DNA from: Streptomyces sp. SAT1
GTDB lineage: Bacteria; Actinomycetota; Actinomycetes; Streptomycetales; Streptomycetaceae
DNA: 64,000 nucleotides
Reading direction: 5' to 3'
Assembly: GCF_001654495.1 (NCBI RefSeq)
Contig: NZ_CP015849.1
Location: 310,001-374,000, forward strand
Position 1 is the first letter of the stretch; each line of letters starts with the position of its first letter. The notes below the pieces were generated by a model. The model saw only the letters and a list, made by a program, of their open reading frames with translations, had not been told where the DNA came from and searched no databases. Of this stretch, positions 27,701 through 36,339 are shown piece after piece. The position numbers and the translations under genes are program-made.

Positions 27701-28651
27701 GTCGACTCGCTCGTCAACATGCGCGCCGCCGCCGGGGTGCCGGCCGTGCCGGGCCGCGGCCTGACCGGGGAGCGCATGCACTTCCTCACCGCGCTGCCCC
27801 GCACCGACGGCGACCCGCGCGCCGAGACCGTCGCCGAGGGCGTCGCGGCGCTGGTGCGGCAGGTCGCCGACGGCTGGGACGGGCCGGAGGCGCCCGCCGT
27901 GCGGATGCTGCCGCTCAGCCTGCCCGCCACCCGACTCCCCGCCGCCGACGGGGACCTGCGGGTGCCGCTCGGTCTCGAGGACCTGCGCCTGGAGGTGCTG
28001 CGGCACGACTTCGAGGAGCATCCGCACCTGGTGGTCGTCGGCGACGTCGAGTCCGGCAAGACCAATCTGCTGGCCCACGTGTGCGACGCGATCACCGGCC
28101 GCTACTCCCCCGACGAGGCCCGGGTGCTGCTCGTCGACTTCCGGCGCGGACTCGCCGACACCGTCCCCGAGGCGCACCGGCTCGGCTACGCGGTCGGCCT
28201 CGACCTGCTGCGCAAGACGGTCGAGGGCGCGGCTCGCGCGCTGCGCGAACGCGTCCCCGGACCGGAGATCGGCCCGGCCCGGCTGAAGCTGCGCGACTGG
28301 TGGACCGGGCCCCGGCTGTTCGTCGTCGTCGACGACCACGAACTGGTCTCCTCGGGCGGCTACGGCGCCGGCGACCCGTTCGCACCGCTGCACGAACTCC
28401 TCGCCCAGGGCACCGAACTGGGCTTCCATCTGATCGTGGCGCGCGGCGCGAACGGCGCGGGCCGGGCCATGACCTCCGACGCGCTGCTGCGCCGCCTGGT
28501 GGAGGCCAACACACCGGTGCTGATGCTGTCGTGCCCGCCCGCCGAGGGACAGGTCGTGGCCGGCACCCGGCCGCGGGTGCTGCCCGCGGGCCGCGCGCTG
28601 TACATCACCCGCCGCCGCACCGTGCAGGTGCAGACGGCCCTGCGGGCCTGA
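24713..28651 (+). CDS. eccC: Type VII secretion motor ATPase EccC (fused EccCa-EccCb)
   Basis: A 1312-residue FtsK/SpoIIIE-type motor that recognises and pulls ESX substrates. Two membrane helices lie near residues 42-85 (TYLPMALSSLGMVLVFI and WVAVGMMAVSAVAMLVA). Three P-loop domains follow: GATGSGKSE (about residue 485), GGPQSGKST (about 826) and GDVESGKTN (about 1109). The first has a Walker B acid motif (FVVVDEFSEL, about 595). Domains two and three are more divergent, as usual, and bind substrate tails. The start is the TTG at 24713 with GGGAG 5 bases upstream. It is the first gene of the rightward operon with the beta-helix ATPase and the mycosin. Confidence 0.96.
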   Translation: MSTVTFRRPPRRVGPQMPEGELALQEPPALPEPQGAMSGVVTYLPMALSSLGMVLVFIRPGEGNGVLMWVAVGMMAVSAVAMLVAQFLRAAGDRKRKLRAERRDYLRYLATSRRRLRKVVDLQRKALDWRHPRPEALASLARTGRLWERRATHEDFGEIRIGTGDQQLALTLNPLSTRPVEDLEPLCAHALRRFIHTYSTVRDQPVALRLRSFARVLLGAKDEDRDVARALVRAALGQLTVLHAPDELTVAVVADGESAAHWAWTKWLPHLQHPSDTDGAGPARLIAESVSELEPLLGEEFAARGPFEPGAQPGRDEPFTVIVLDTATVPAGARLAENGYRNTVVVDVRATLDAAAPARGTLRLRVEADALTLRTTGPDGRPDETALGRPDALGPHAARALAMGLAPYRLGAAVRSERPLQEDLELTDLLGIRDLRAAAVADLHRPRAASERLRVPIGVGADGSYVMLDLKESAQGGMGPHGMLIGATGSGKSELLRTLVLALALTHSSETLNFVLTDFKGGATFLGLDRLPHTSAVITNLADEAALVERMKDALHGELVRRQELLRKAGNYTSVREYEEARAGGADLEPLPTLFVVVDEFSELLAAHRDFLDLFVMIGRLGRSLSVHLLLASQRLDEGRIHQLESHLSYRIGLRTFSAMESRGVLGVPDAYELPPQPGSGLLKNDVGALTRFKAAYVSGTYRVARPEVRQSVVAGQVVPFDAGWVAPRALPQLTAPEPRAEEEPGSGPSLLAVAAGKLERSGPPAHQVWLPPLAEPPTLDLLLPPPGAPARFLTVPVGVVDRPFDQRREELTADLSGAGGHVGIAGGPQSGKSTLIRTLIAALALTHTPREVQFYCLDFGGGALTGLAGLPHVGQVTGRLDPERMARTVAEVTGVVARRERLFAEQGVESMADFRRRRAAGEFPDEPHGDVFLVVDGWNTVRQDFMDLVPTFNLIASRGLNFGVHLIVASGRWSEISGALRDQLGTRFELRLGDPVDSLVNMRAAAGVPAVPGRGLTGERMHFLTALPRTDGDPRAETVAEGVAALVRQVADGWDGPEAPAVRMLPLSLPATRLPAADGDLRVPLGLEDLRLEVLRHDFEEHPHLVVVGDVESGKTNLLAHVCDAITGRYSPDEARVLLVDFRRGLADTVPEAHRLGYAVGLDLLRKTVEGAARALRERVPGPEIGPARLKLRDWWTGPRLFVVVDDHELVSSGGYGAGDPFAPLHELLAQGTELGFHLIVARGANGAGRAMTSDALLRRLVEANTPVLMLSCPPAEGQVVAGTRPRVLPAGRALYITRRRTVQVQTALRA

Positions 28652-28678
28652 CGGGCCCGGACACGCGAAAGGAACACC

Positions 28679-31600
28679 ATGGCCCGCCAGACCGTCCTCG
28701 CCACCCCGGGGACGACCGTCTCCGCCGCGCTGGACGCCGCCCGCCCGGGGAGCGTCGTACGGATCCGCCCCGGGCGCTACGACGAGAACCTCACGATCAC
28801 CAAGATGGTGACGCTGGTCGCCGACGACCCGGACGACCCGCCCGAGATCGCCCCGCGCGACGGCTCGGCCGTGCGGGTCCTCGCCGAGGCGGTCAAGCTG
28901 TCCGGGCTGGTGCTGCGCGGCGCCGACGCCGAGGCGCCCGTGGTGGACGTGCCGCGCGGCCAGGCCGAGCTGGAGGGCTGCACCGTGCACGGCAACGGCT
29001 GGACCGCGCTGCTCTCGCGCGAGCGCGGCTCGCTGGCCATGCGCGAGTGCCGGGTCTCCAACGCGGCGGGCGCCGGACTCGTCGACCTCTCCCCCGAGCC
29101 CAGCGTGGTCGTCGACTGCCTCTTCCAGGACCTCGGCAGCTCCGGTCTCGTCCTCGGCGAGGACGCCGCGACGACGGTGCGCTCCTGCACCGTGCGGGAG
29201 GCGCGCGGCAACGGTCTGCTCGCCGGCGGCCGGGCCGCCGGCACCGTCACCGGCCTGGTCGTGCGGCGCTCCGTCAAGCCGGGCGTCGCCCTGGAGGAAC
29301 AGGCCACGACCCGGGTGGTGGAGGCCCGGACCGAGGAGTGCGTGATCGGCTACCACCTGTCCTCCACCGGACGCCCGGTCCTCGCCGACTGCGCCGCCGA
29401 CGCCCCGGCCACGCACGGCGTCCTGCTGTCCGGCACCGCCGACCCGGAGGTGCTGCGGCTGCGCGTGACCGGCGCGGGCGGCCACGGGATCGCCGCCGTC
29501 GAACGCTCCCGCGGCACCTTCACCGACTGCCGGATCGAGGACTCCACGGCCGCCGCCCTCCTGGTCCGCGACCACGCGGCACCCGCCGTGCTGGGCTGCC
29601 GGATCTCCGGGGGCCGCGCGGAGGGCGTGGTCCTCTCGGACGCCGCCGCGCCGCGCCTGGACCGGCTCACGGTCGACGGCCCGGCCGGGCACGGCGTGGT
29701 CGTGGCGGGCGAGGGCGAGCCCACGCTGCGCGCGGTGGACGTGAGCGGCTGCGGCGGGCACGGCCTCGTCTTCCGCGAGGGCGCGCGCGGCCGGGTCGAG
29801 GACGGCTCGGTGACGGACGCCGGGCGGTGCGGTGTCCAGGTCGAGGACGCGCGGCCCGCGCTCCAGGGCACGGTGGTGCGCGGCAGCCGGTCCACCGGGC
29901 TCGCCGTACGGGGCGAGAGCGCGCTCACCGCGGTCGACGTGACCGTGGCGGACGCGGGCGCCGACGGGGTGGGCGTGCTGGAGGGCGCCGAGTTCACCGC
30001 GGTGCGCGGCCGGATCACGGGCAGCCGGGGCCACGGGGTCCTCGTCGGGCCCGGCGCCGGAGCCCAGTTGACCGACTGCGAGATCACCGGGGGCGCGGCC
30101 GACGGGCTGCGGATCGCGAGCGAGCGGCCGGTGCGCGCCGCGCGCTGCGCCGTCACCGGCAACCGGGGCGCGGGCGTCCGCCAGACGGCGGCCGGCGGCC
30201 GGCTCGCCGCCGACGGCCTCGACAGCCGGGACAACGGCGAACCCGATGTGCTCGGCGCGCGCGGCGACGGCGCGCCCGAGGCCGCCGCCGAGTCGCCCGG
30301 CCCGGGGGCCGGTCCGCTGGCCGCGCTGGACGGACTCGTGGGACTGCGCGCCGTCAAGGAGCAGGTGAGCACGCTCGTCAACCTCAACCGGCTGGCCCGG
30401 CGCCGCCGCGAGATGGGCCTGCCGGTCCCGGCGACCGCCCGCCACCTGGTGTTCGCCGGACCGCCCGGCACCGGCAAGACCACCGTGGCCCGGCTCTACG
30501 GCGCGGTGCTCGCCTCACTGGGCGAGCTGCGCTCGGGCCACCTGGTGGAGGTGGCGCGGGCCGACCTGGTCGGCGAGTACGTGGGGGCGACCGCCATCAA
30601 GACCACCGAGGTCTTCGAACAGGCCCTGGGCGGGGTGCTGTTCGTCGACGAGGCGTACACGCTGGCGGCCGAACCGGGCTCGGGCGGCGCCGACTTCGGG
30701 CGCGAGGCCGTCGACACCCTCGTCAAGCTGATGGAGGACCACCGTGACGACGTGGTCGTCATCGCGGCGGGCTACTCCGGGCGCATGCGCGGCTTCCTGG
30801 ACTCCAACCCGGGGCTCGCCTCCCGGTTCAGCCGCACCGTGGAGTTCGAGAACTACACCCCCGAGGAACTGGTCACCATCGTCCGCACCCACTGCGAGCG
30901 CAACCGCTTCACGCTGGCCGGGGCGACCGGGCGGGCGCTCGCCGTGCACTTCGAACGGATGCCGCGCGACGAGTCGTTCGGCAACGCCCGGGAGGCGCGC
31001 AAGGTGTTCGAGGAGATGGTGGACCGGCAGGCGTTCCGGCTGGCCGGTTCCGCGGACGTCACCGAGGAGCAGCTGACCCTGCTGCTGCCCGAGGACGTCG
31101 GCGAGGAGGCCGCCGCCGCGGTCGCGGCACCCGGCGCCGACGGCACGGGGCCGAGCCGGGTCGGTGAACTCCTCGCCGAACTGGACGCGCTGGTGGGCCT
31201 GGAGGGCGCCAAGAGCCAGGTCCGCGACCTGGTGAACCTGCTGTCCACCGCCCGCCGCCGCCGGGCCGGCGGCCTGCCCGCGCCCGCCATCGGCCACCAC
31301 CTCGTCTTCGCCGGACCGCCCGGCACGGGCAAGACGTCGGTGGCCCGCCTCTACGGCGATCTGCTGGGCGCCCTGGGCGTGCTGCCCCGGGGCCAGTTGG
31401 TGGAGGTGGCCCGCGCCGACCTGGTGGGCCGCTACATCGGCCACACCGCGCAGCTCACCGCCGAGGTGTTCGCCCGCGCCCGGGGCGGGGTGCTCTTCAT
31501 CGACGAGGCGTACGCCCTCACGCCCGAGGGCGCCGCCGGCGGCGACTTCGGCCGCGAGGCCGTGGACACCCTGCTCAAGCTGATGGAGGACCACCGTGAC

Positions 31601-31960
31601 GACACCGCCGTGGTGGTGGCCGGGTACGGGCCCGAGATGGCGCGCTTCCTGGCCTCCAACCCCGGTCTGGCCTCCCGCTTCGGCCGCGTCGTCGACTTCG
31701 CCTCCTACGACACCGAGCAACTCGTCGCGATCGTCCGCGCCCAGTGCGCACGGGACGGCTACGAGTGCGCCCCGGACACCCTGGACGCGCTGCGCCGCCA
31801 CTTCGACACGGTCGAACGGGGTCCCGCGTTCGGCAACGCCCGCTACGCCCGTACGGTGCTGGAGCGCATGATGACCCGTCAGGCGGGCCGCCTCAGTGTC
31901 CGGCCCGAGGCGTCGCTCGACGATCTGCGCCTGCTGCTGCCCGAGGACGTGGAGGCGTGA
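28679..31960 (+). CDS. Beta-helix / tandem AAA+ ATPase fusion, EccA-like
   Basis: A 1093-residue protein with two unlike halves. Residues 1-530 are a right-handed parallel beta-helix. Repeated units of about 22 residues follow patterns such as [20 protein letters not shown] and [18 protein letters not shown], resembling pectate-lyase-like PbH1 repeats. Residues about 545-800 and 825-1090 are two AAA+ modules of the CbbX/EccA group. They have Walker [16 protein letters not shown] (about 595) and [15 protein letters not shown] (about 878), and Walker [10 protein letters not shown] (about 652) and LFIDEAYAL (about 938). EccA proteins are cytosolic ESX ATPases, normally with an N-terminal TPR domain. 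Here the beta-helix takes that place. The gene lies 27 bases after eccC and overlaps the mycosin start, so it belongs to the core operon. Confidence 0.93.
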   Translation: MARQTVLATPGTTVSAALDAARPGSVVRIRPGRYDENLTITKMVTLVADDPDDPPEIAPRDGSAVRVLAEAVKLSGLVLRGADAEAPVVDVPRGQAELEGCTVHGNGWTALLSRERGSLAMRECRVSNAAGAGLVDLSPEPSVVVDCLFQDLGSSGLVLGEDAATTVRSCTVREARGNGLLAGGRAAGTVTGLVVRRSVKPGVALEEQATTRVVEARTEECVIGYHLSSTGRPVLADCAADAPATHGVLLSGTADPEVLRLRVTGAGGHGIAAVERSRGTFTDCRIEDSTAAALLVRDHAAPAVLGCRISGGRAEGVVLSDAAAPRLDRLTVDGPAGHGVVVAGEGEPTLRAVDVSGCGGHGLVFREGARGRVEDGSVTDAGRCGVQVEDARPALQGTVVRGSRSTGLAVRGESALTAVDVTVADAGADGVGVLEGAEFTAVRGRITGSRGHGVLVGPGAGAQLTDCEITGGAADGLRIASERPVRAARCAVTGNRGAGVRQTAAGGRLAADGLDSRDNGEPDVLGARGDGAPEAAAESPGPGAGPLAALDGLVGLRAVKEQVSTLVNLNRLARRRREMGLPVPATARHLVFAGPPGTGKTTVARLYGAVLASLGELRSGHLVEVARADLVGEYVGATAIKTTEVFEQALGGVLFVDEAYTLAAEPGSGGADFGREAVDTLVKLMEDHRDDVVVIAAGYSGRMRGFLDSNPGLASRFSRTVEFENYTPEELVTIVRTHCERNRFTLAGATGRALAVHFERMPRDESFGNAREARKVFEEMVDRQAFRLAGSADVTEEQLTLLLPEDVGEEAAAAVAAPGADGTGPSRVGELLAELDALVGLEGAKSQVRDLVNLLSTARRRRAGGLPAPAIGHHLVFAGPPGTGKTSVARLYGDLLGALGVLPRGQLVEVARADLVGRYIGHTAQLTAEVFARARGGVLFIDEAYALTPEGAAGGDFGREAVDTLLKLMEDHRDDTAVVVAGYGPEMARFLASNPGLASRFGRVVDFASYDTEQLVAIVRAQCARDGYECAPDTLDALRRHFDTVERGPAFGNARYARTVLERMMTRQAGRLSVRPEASLDDLRLLLPEDVEA

Positions 31961-33240
31961 GGGGGCCGCGGGAGGGCGCAGCGGGGGGCGTGCCGGGGCG
32001 GCGCGGACGGCCGTACGTCCGGCGGGGCCGCCCGGCGCTCCTCGTGCCGGCCGCCGTGTGCGCGCTGTTCGCGCTGTCGCCGGGGCCCGCCGCGGCGGCG
32101 GACGGGGACGGCGCCCTGCCCGCCGTGAGCGCGGTGCCGCCGCAGGGCGGCGGCTGCGTGCGGCCCTCGCCCCGGAAGATGACCCAAGTGCCGTGGCCGC
32201 AGCGGTACATCGCGCCGTCACGCGCCTGGGACACCACCCGTGGCGAGGGTGTGACCGTGGCCGTGGTGGACACCGGCGTGGACGCGGGGCACAGCCCCGC
32301 GCTGGCGGGCCGGGCCGTGGCGGGGCCGGACGTCACCACGGGCGCCGCGCACGCGGCGGGCACGGACTGCGTCGGCCACGGCACCTTCGTCGCCGGGCTG
32401 ATCGCGGCGGCCGAGCTGCCGGGCCAGGGCTTCGCCGGGGTCGCGCCGCGGGCGCGGGTGCTGGCGGTGCGCGTCACGGACCGCGACGGCGCGGCGAGCG
32501 CCGATCACGTGGCCGCCGGGATCGGCGCGGCCGTGGCGGGCGGCGCAAGGATCGTCGACGTACCGCTGGCGCTGCCCCGGGGCAGCGCGGCGCTCACGGC
32601 CGCCGTGCGGGACGCGCAACGGCACGGCGCGCTCGTCGTGGCCCCCGCCTACGGGGAAGCGGACCCGTCCGCGTCAGGCGATCCCGACGCCCCGGCCCCC
32701 GCCGCCTATCCGGCCGCGCTCGACGGGGTCCTGGCGGTGGCGTCGCTGGGGCCCGGCGGCGCCCCGGACCAGCAGGCCGCGCCCCGCACGGCACCGGACA
32801 TCGCCGCGCCCGGCACGGCGGTGATGAGCGTGGGACCGGGCGGTCCCGGCCACTTCACGGGCAGCGGAGCGGACCTGGCGACCGGGTTCGTGGCGGGCGC
32901 CGCGGCCCTGGTCGGCGCGGCGCACCCGGAGTCGACGCCCGCGCAGGTGCGGGCGCGGCTGCTGGCGACGGCCTACCCGATGGTGACGGCGGGCCGACCG
33001 CTGGTGGGCGCGGGCACCGTCGACCCGTCGGCGGCCGTCAGCACCCCGATGCCCGCGGGCGCCACGCCCGAGGCCGCCGCCCCGCCCGCGCCCGTCGCCC
33101 TGGCCGCCCGCGCCTCCCACCGGGGCCGCGGCACCGCCGTGGCCGTGGCGGGAGGCGCGCTGGGGGCGGCGCTGCTGACCGGGTTCGCGGCGTTCACGGT
33201 GGCGCGGGCGCGGCGCAGGGGCTGGCGGCCGGGCATCTGA
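31957..33240 (+). CDS. mycP: Mycosin-type S8 protease homolog with substituted active-site Ser and Asn
   Basis: A 427-residue ESX-associated subtilase homolog with an N-terminal signal segment ([22 protein letters not shown]). It has the mycosin Asp motif VAVVDTGVD (Asp105), the His motif GHGTFVAG (His141) and a C-terminal membrane anchor (about residues 390-420). The Ser motif, normally GTSxAxPxVxG, reads [11 protein letters not shown], putting Asp306 at the serine position. The oxyanion Asn (usual AGNEG) is Gly233 in PAYGEA. The nucleotide reading here was checked codon by codon. The protein is therefore probably proteolytically dead, perhaps keeping the structural role that mycosin has in the ESX complex. 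The GTG at 31957 overlaps the upstream stop (GTGA); a GTG at 31990 is an alternative start. Confidence 0.9.
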   Translation: MRGPREGAAGGVPGRRGRPYVRRGRPALLVPAAVCALFALSPGPAAAADGDGALPAVSAVPPQGGGCVRPSPRKMTQVPWPQRYIAPSRAWDTTRGEGVTVAVVDTGVDAGHSPALAGRAVAGPDVTTGAAHAAGTDCVGHGTFVAGLIAAAELPGQGFAGVAPRARVLAVRVTDRDGAASADHVAAGIGAAVAGGARIVDVPLALPRGSAALTAAVRDAQRHGALVVAPAYGEADPSASGDPDAPAPAAYPAALDGVLAVASLGPGGAPDQQAAPRTAPDIAAPGTAVMSVGPGGPGHFTGSGADLATGFVAGAAALVGAAHPESTPAQVRARLLATAYPMVTAGRPLVGAGTVDPSAAVSTPMPAGATPEAAAPPAPVALAARASHRGRGTAVAVAGGALGAALLTGFAAFTVARARRRGWRPGI

Positions 33241-33259
33241 CGGCGCTCCGGGCCGGGCC

Positions 33260-33274
33260 GACGGCTTCGCCGTC
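33260..33274. terminator. Hairpin between convergent mycosin and PPOX genes
   Basis: GACGGC-TTC-GCCGTC is a perfect 6-bp stem with a 3-base loop in the 73-base gap between two converging genes. It is likely to act in both directions. Confidence 0.5.
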
Positions 33275-33313
33275 AGGGCGCACCGGGGCCCGGCAGGGGC
33301 GCGACGGTGCCGG

Positions 33314-33760
33314 TCAGGGCGCGGGGACGGGGCCGCCGGGCCGGAACCGCTCCACGCCGACGATGTGCCGCACCTTGACGGGGCGTACGACCACCGCGAC
33401 CCGCCGCTCCCCCGGCATCAGCCACTCGAAGCGTTCGGCGCCGAGGTACTTGCGGGCCAGCCGGTCCATCCGCTCGTGCGCCTCCTCGCCCTCGATGAAG
33501 CGGTCCACCACCCCGCTGATCTGCACCCGGTCGAAGGGGTCGGCGGCGTCCGCGTGGGAGAGGTAGACGCGGGGATCGCGGCGCAGGTTCTCCTCCTTGA
33601 CCCGGCCCACCGAGGTGTTGAACGACAGCGCGTCGTCGCCTTCCAGATCCACCCACATCGGACTGACCTGCGGTGCTCCGTCGGCGAACACGGTGCCGAC
33701 GTACCAGATGAGAGGGGCGCGCAGCCGGGCGCGTACGGTTTCGTCGAAGATCACGTCCAT
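33314..33760 (-). CDS. Pyridoxamine 5'-phosphate oxidase-fold protein, F420- or FMN-dependent
   Basis: A 148-residue split beta-barrel protein of the PPOX class. The N-terminal half carries APLIWYVGTVFADGAPQVSPMWVDLEGD, the family nucleotide-binding pattern, and DDALSFNTSVGRVKEENLRR, where basic residues contact the cofactor phosphate. Actinobacterial members of this size usually bind F420 and reduce unsaturated substrates. The exact cofactor and substrate cannot be decided here. It is a single gene, converging on the mycosin gene. Confidence 0.85.
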   Translation of the reverse strand: MDVIFDETVRARLRAPLIWYVGTVFADGAPQVSPMWVDLEGDDALSFNTSVGRVKEENLRRDPRVYLSHADAADPFDRVQISGVVDRFIEGEEAHERMDRLARKYLGAERFEWLMPGERRVAVVVRPVKVRHIVGVERFRPGGPVPAP

Positions 33761-33848
33761 CTCGGGTGCCTACCCACGGCGGCCCGCCGGACACCGGGCG
33801 GCCGACGACGCGGCGGCCGGTGACGCGACGGCCGCGCGAGGGGTCGCG

Positions 33849-34629
33849 TCAGCGCTCGGTGCCGGTCGTGCTCGTCCTGGTCACGACGGCGCCGAACAGG
33901 GCGAGCCCCTTGATCACCACGCGGGGCGCGCCGGGCCGTCCGGTCCTCCGGGCGGCGCCCTTCCCGAGCACACCGAACAGGCCGAACCCCTTGACCTCGA
34001 CGTCGATGTCGTCGGGCACCGTGATCCTGGTGCCGCCCCACAGGGCCACGGCCCGGATCTCGGTGTCCTGGCTGCTGAAGCGGGCCTGCGACAGATCCAC
34101 CCGTCCACCGCCCCACATCGACCAGAGGGTCAGCCGGGGCGGCACGACCCACTGGCCCTTGCGCACGAACCCGCCGAAGACGCCCGCGACGAACCCGCCC
34201 GGAGGTCGGCGGCCGGTTCACCACCAGGTCGTCCCTGGGGCCCGGTGCGGGCAGGCCGCGGCACGCCTCCACCAGCTCGCCGCGGGTGCGTGCCCCGTAC
34301 ACCTCGTCGAGGCGGGACGCCAGCAGCTCTAGGGTCTTTCGTTTGGATCAGGCCGGATGAGGGAGCGGGGTCTGGTGCCGTGCCTCGCAAGGCGGAGGAG
34401 GGCGGCATGGCGGAGCCATGGCAACCGACGACAACGCCGCGAGGTGCGGTGCCAGGGCACGCGAGCCCGGCACGATCCGAACGAGAGGCCCTAGGGGCAG
34501 CCGCCCGCCCTCCACGGCCGTCCGCAGCCGCCGGGCCGCCTGCTCGCGGTCGTCGTCCGAGGCGAGGACCGCCTGTTCGGCGGCGACGGACCGCCCCTCG
34601 GACCCGGTGCGTGCCGGGTCCGTCGTCAT
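33849..34629 (-). pseudogene. DUF1707 / LiaF-C-like gene broken by a MITE and a frameshift
   Basis: The N-terminal part (from ATG at 34629) reads LASDDDREQAARRLRTAVEGGRLPL and is interrupted by the element at 34333-34490. On the other side of the element the same frame continues as LLASRLDEVYGARTRGELVEAC. If the element and one CTAG copy are removed, the two pieces join in frame as GRLPLELLASRLDEVYGART, a typical DUF1707 domain. A second lesion lies between about 34170 and 34220. The C-terminal LiaF-like domain (FVRKGQWVVPPRL to VVIKGLALFGAVV) is in another frame, with a TGA (34218-34220) just before it. The intact gene would encode about 205 residues, normal for the family, which is linked to cell-envelope stress. 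Confidence 0.88.
34333..34490. mobile_element. 158-bp MITE with 17-bp terminal inverted repeats and CTAG target duplication
   Basis: The ends GGTCTTTCGTTTGGATC (34333-34349) and GATCCGAACGAGAGGCC (34474-34490) are inverted repeats with 14 of 17 matches. They are flanked by CTAG at 34329-34332 and 34491-34494. The interior has no transposase and is partly self-complementary (for example CATGG around 34409-34423). Removing element plus one CTAG restores the reading frame of the host gene, which proves the insertion boundaries. A transposase elsewhere in the genome would have to mobilise it. Confidence 0.9.
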
Positions 34630-34818
34630 GGCGCCACCCGGTCGCGGTGCGCGGAGAAGAGCTTCCCCGGTGTCTGTTCGGGCGCGCGCCTGCGTCGTAC
34701 GGTCATGACCCCCCTGTCGGCACGGTGGACGATACCGGGCACCTCTCCGTGCCAACAAGGCTCCCGCCCGCGCCGGGAGCGGCGCGGGCGGCGACGGCCG
34801 GGGCGGTTCAGGCGCGGC

Positions 34819-35706
34819 TCACCCGCGGCTCAGCAGTTCGGCGATCCGGGCGAGGCCGTCGCCGCCGTGCCCCTGGCCGATGGCGCGGCGGGCCCAGCCC
34901 TCGGCGGCGCGCATCACCCCCGCGTCGATGCCGTGGCCCTCGGAGGTGTGCACGATGTGGGCCATCGAGGACGCCGCGGAGGTGAGCGGGTTGCCCAGCT
35001 CGGAGAAGTGCCCGCTGTCCACCTCCTGCGCGGCCTGCTCGAAGATCGGCGGGAGGATGGCGCTGATCCCCGCGGCGAACGGGGCGAGTTCGCGCGCGCC
35101 CACTCCCTCGGCGCGGGCCAGCGCCAGCGCGTGGGTGTAGCCCGCGACGGCCGTCCAGAAGAGGTCGAGCAGCGCGATGTCGTACGCGGCCGCCCGGCCG
35201 ATCTCCTCTCCGAGGTGGGTGTGGGTGCCGCCCAGCGCGGCCAGCACGGGCCGGTGCGCGCGGTACAGCTCCTCGGGGCCGCTGTGCAGGAACACCGCCG
35301 CCGGGGTGCCGATGGTGGGCGTCGGCGTCATGATCGCGCCGTCGAGGTAGCGGACACCGTGCCCGGCCGCCCAGCCGGCGGTGGCGCGGGCGCGGTCCGG
35401 GGTGTCGGCGGACAGATTGGCCACGGTGCGGCCCTTGAGGGCGTCGGTGACCTCCGGGTCGCGTAGGACGGCGTCCACGGCGTCGTAATTCACCACGCAG
35501 ACCACCGTCAGCGGGCTCGCGGCGACCGCCTCCCGGGTGGTGCGGGCGCCGGACGCGCCGCGGGCGACCAGCTCGCGGTCACGGCCGGGCGTGCGGTTCC
35601 AGACCGTGGTGCGCACTCCCGCGTCGAGGAAGGCACCCGCCAGGGACCGGCCCATCGGTCCGAGGCCGAGGACGGTGACGGCGGGCTGTCCGGTGTGCGA
35701 TGACAT
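34819..35706 (-). CDS. NAD(P)-dependent oxidoreductase, hydroxyisobutyrate dehydrogenase / imine reductase family
   Basis: A 295-residue protein with an N-terminal Rossmann fold (VTVLGLGPMGRSLAGAFLDAG, about residues 10-30; VWNRTPGR after the second strand). The helical C-terminal domain is typical of the beta-hydroxyacid dehydrogenase superfamily. The usual catalytic Lys of hydroxyisobutyrate dehydrogenases is not obvious. The segment IGRAAAYDIALLDLFWTAVAGYTHAL suggests the imine-reductase-like branch, where Asp or Tyr replaces it. The start ATG at 35706 is chosen as the first codon before the Rossmann motif. It is divergently oriented to an HxlR regulator 51 bases away. Confidence 0.87.
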   Translation of the reverse strand: MSSHTGQPAVTVLGLGPMGRSLAGAFLDAGVRTTVWNRTPGRDRELVARGASGARTTREAVAASPLTVVCVVNYDAVDAVLRDPEVTDALKGRTVANLSADTPDRARATAGWAAGHGVRYLDGAIMTPTPTIGTPAAVFLHSGPEELYRAHRPVLAALGGTHTHLGEEIGRAAAYDIALLDLFWTAVAGYTHALALARAEGVGARELAPFAAGISAILPPIFEQAAQEVDSGHFSELGNPLTSAASSMAHIVHTSEGHGIDAGVMRAAEGWARRAIGQGHGGDGLARIAELLSRG

Positions 35707-35725
35707 GATGCGACTCCATGGGTGA

Positions 35726-35737
35726 CAAAGGGCTTTG
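35726..35737. promoter_or_regulatory. Small palindrome in the oxidoreductase/HxlR divergent gap
   Basis: CAAAG-GG-CTTTG is a perfect 12-bp inverted repeat in the 51-base gap between the two divergent genes. It is a candidate HxlR binding site. It is short, so chance cannot be excluded. Confidence 0.35.
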
Positions 35738-35757
35738 CGAGGAAACGGGGGGCGGGG

Positions 35758-36111
35758 ATGACACGCGGTCGTGCCCAGGATCCGGATGTCTGCGGGGTGA
35801 CCGCGGCCATCGCCGTGATCGACGGCAAGTGGAAGACGGCCCTGCTGTGGCTGCTGGAGTCCGGTCCGTGCCGCCCCGGTGAGCTGCGCCGGCGACTGCC
35901 GGGCCTCAGCGAGAAGGTGCTCACCCAGGCACTGCGCGAGATGGAGGGCGACGGGCTCGTGCACCGGGAGGTGCACGACGTGCTGCCGCTGAAGACGGTG
36001 TACTCCCTGACCGCGTTCGGCCGGGACCTCTCCGAGGCGCTGGCACCACTGTCCGACTGGGGCCACCGCCGCCTGGCGAGGCTCACCGGTGCGGATCAGC
36101 CGGCGTCCTGA
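35758..36111 (+). CDS. HxlR-family transcriptional regulator
   Basis: A 117-residue winged-helix protein. It has CGVTAAIAVIDGKWKTALLWLL at the N-terminus (the conserved Cys and the GKWK motif of HxlR proteins), RPGELRRRLPGLSEKVLTQALREME as recognition helix region, and VYSLTAFGRDLSEAL at the C-terminus. Members of the family respond to aldehydes, quinones or redox stress through the N-terminal Cys. ATG 35758 is preferred over GTG 35722, because the longer form would cover the palindrome and is not family-like. It faces the oxidoreductase gene at 34819-35706, its probable target. Confidence 0.9.
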   Translation: MTRGRAQDPDVCGVTAAIAVIDGKWKTALLWLLESGPCRPGELRRRLPGLSEKVLTQALREMEGDGLVHREVHDVLPLKTVYSLTAFGRDLSEALAPLSDWGHRRLARLTGADQPAS

Positions 36112-36339
36112 CGGTACATCAACTCCTTTCCCCGAGACCGGCGTCCGCTGTTCTCCGTGCGCCCTCCACCAGGGTCGCCGCGCCCGGGACCGCCCACAAG
36201 TACCCACAAAAAGGTGGGTACCGGCGAGGCGGGGTTGCCCCTGACGCGCGGGTCAGGGTTTAGCGTCGGCCGGCCCGGCGGCGCCGTCCGCGGACGCCGG
36301 ACGTGCACACTTACCCGCCCCGCCCTCAGGAGGCCACCC

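Noticed and set aside
24860..30445. A 1861-residue open frame on the minus strand opposite eccC and the beta-helix gene
   Set aside because: It is low-complexity Gly/Arg/Pro/Gln-rich and crosses two clear genes on the other strand.
25150..30747. A 1865-residue plus-strand frame overlapping eccC and the next gene
   Set aside because: It runs through the eccC/beta-helix boundary in another frame and has no family similarity, whereas the overlapping frames have P-loops and other signatures.
35722..35757. A GTG start at 35722 for the HxlR gene
   Set aside because: It has no ribosome binding site, would cover the palindrome at 35726-35737, and its first 12 residues are not family-like.
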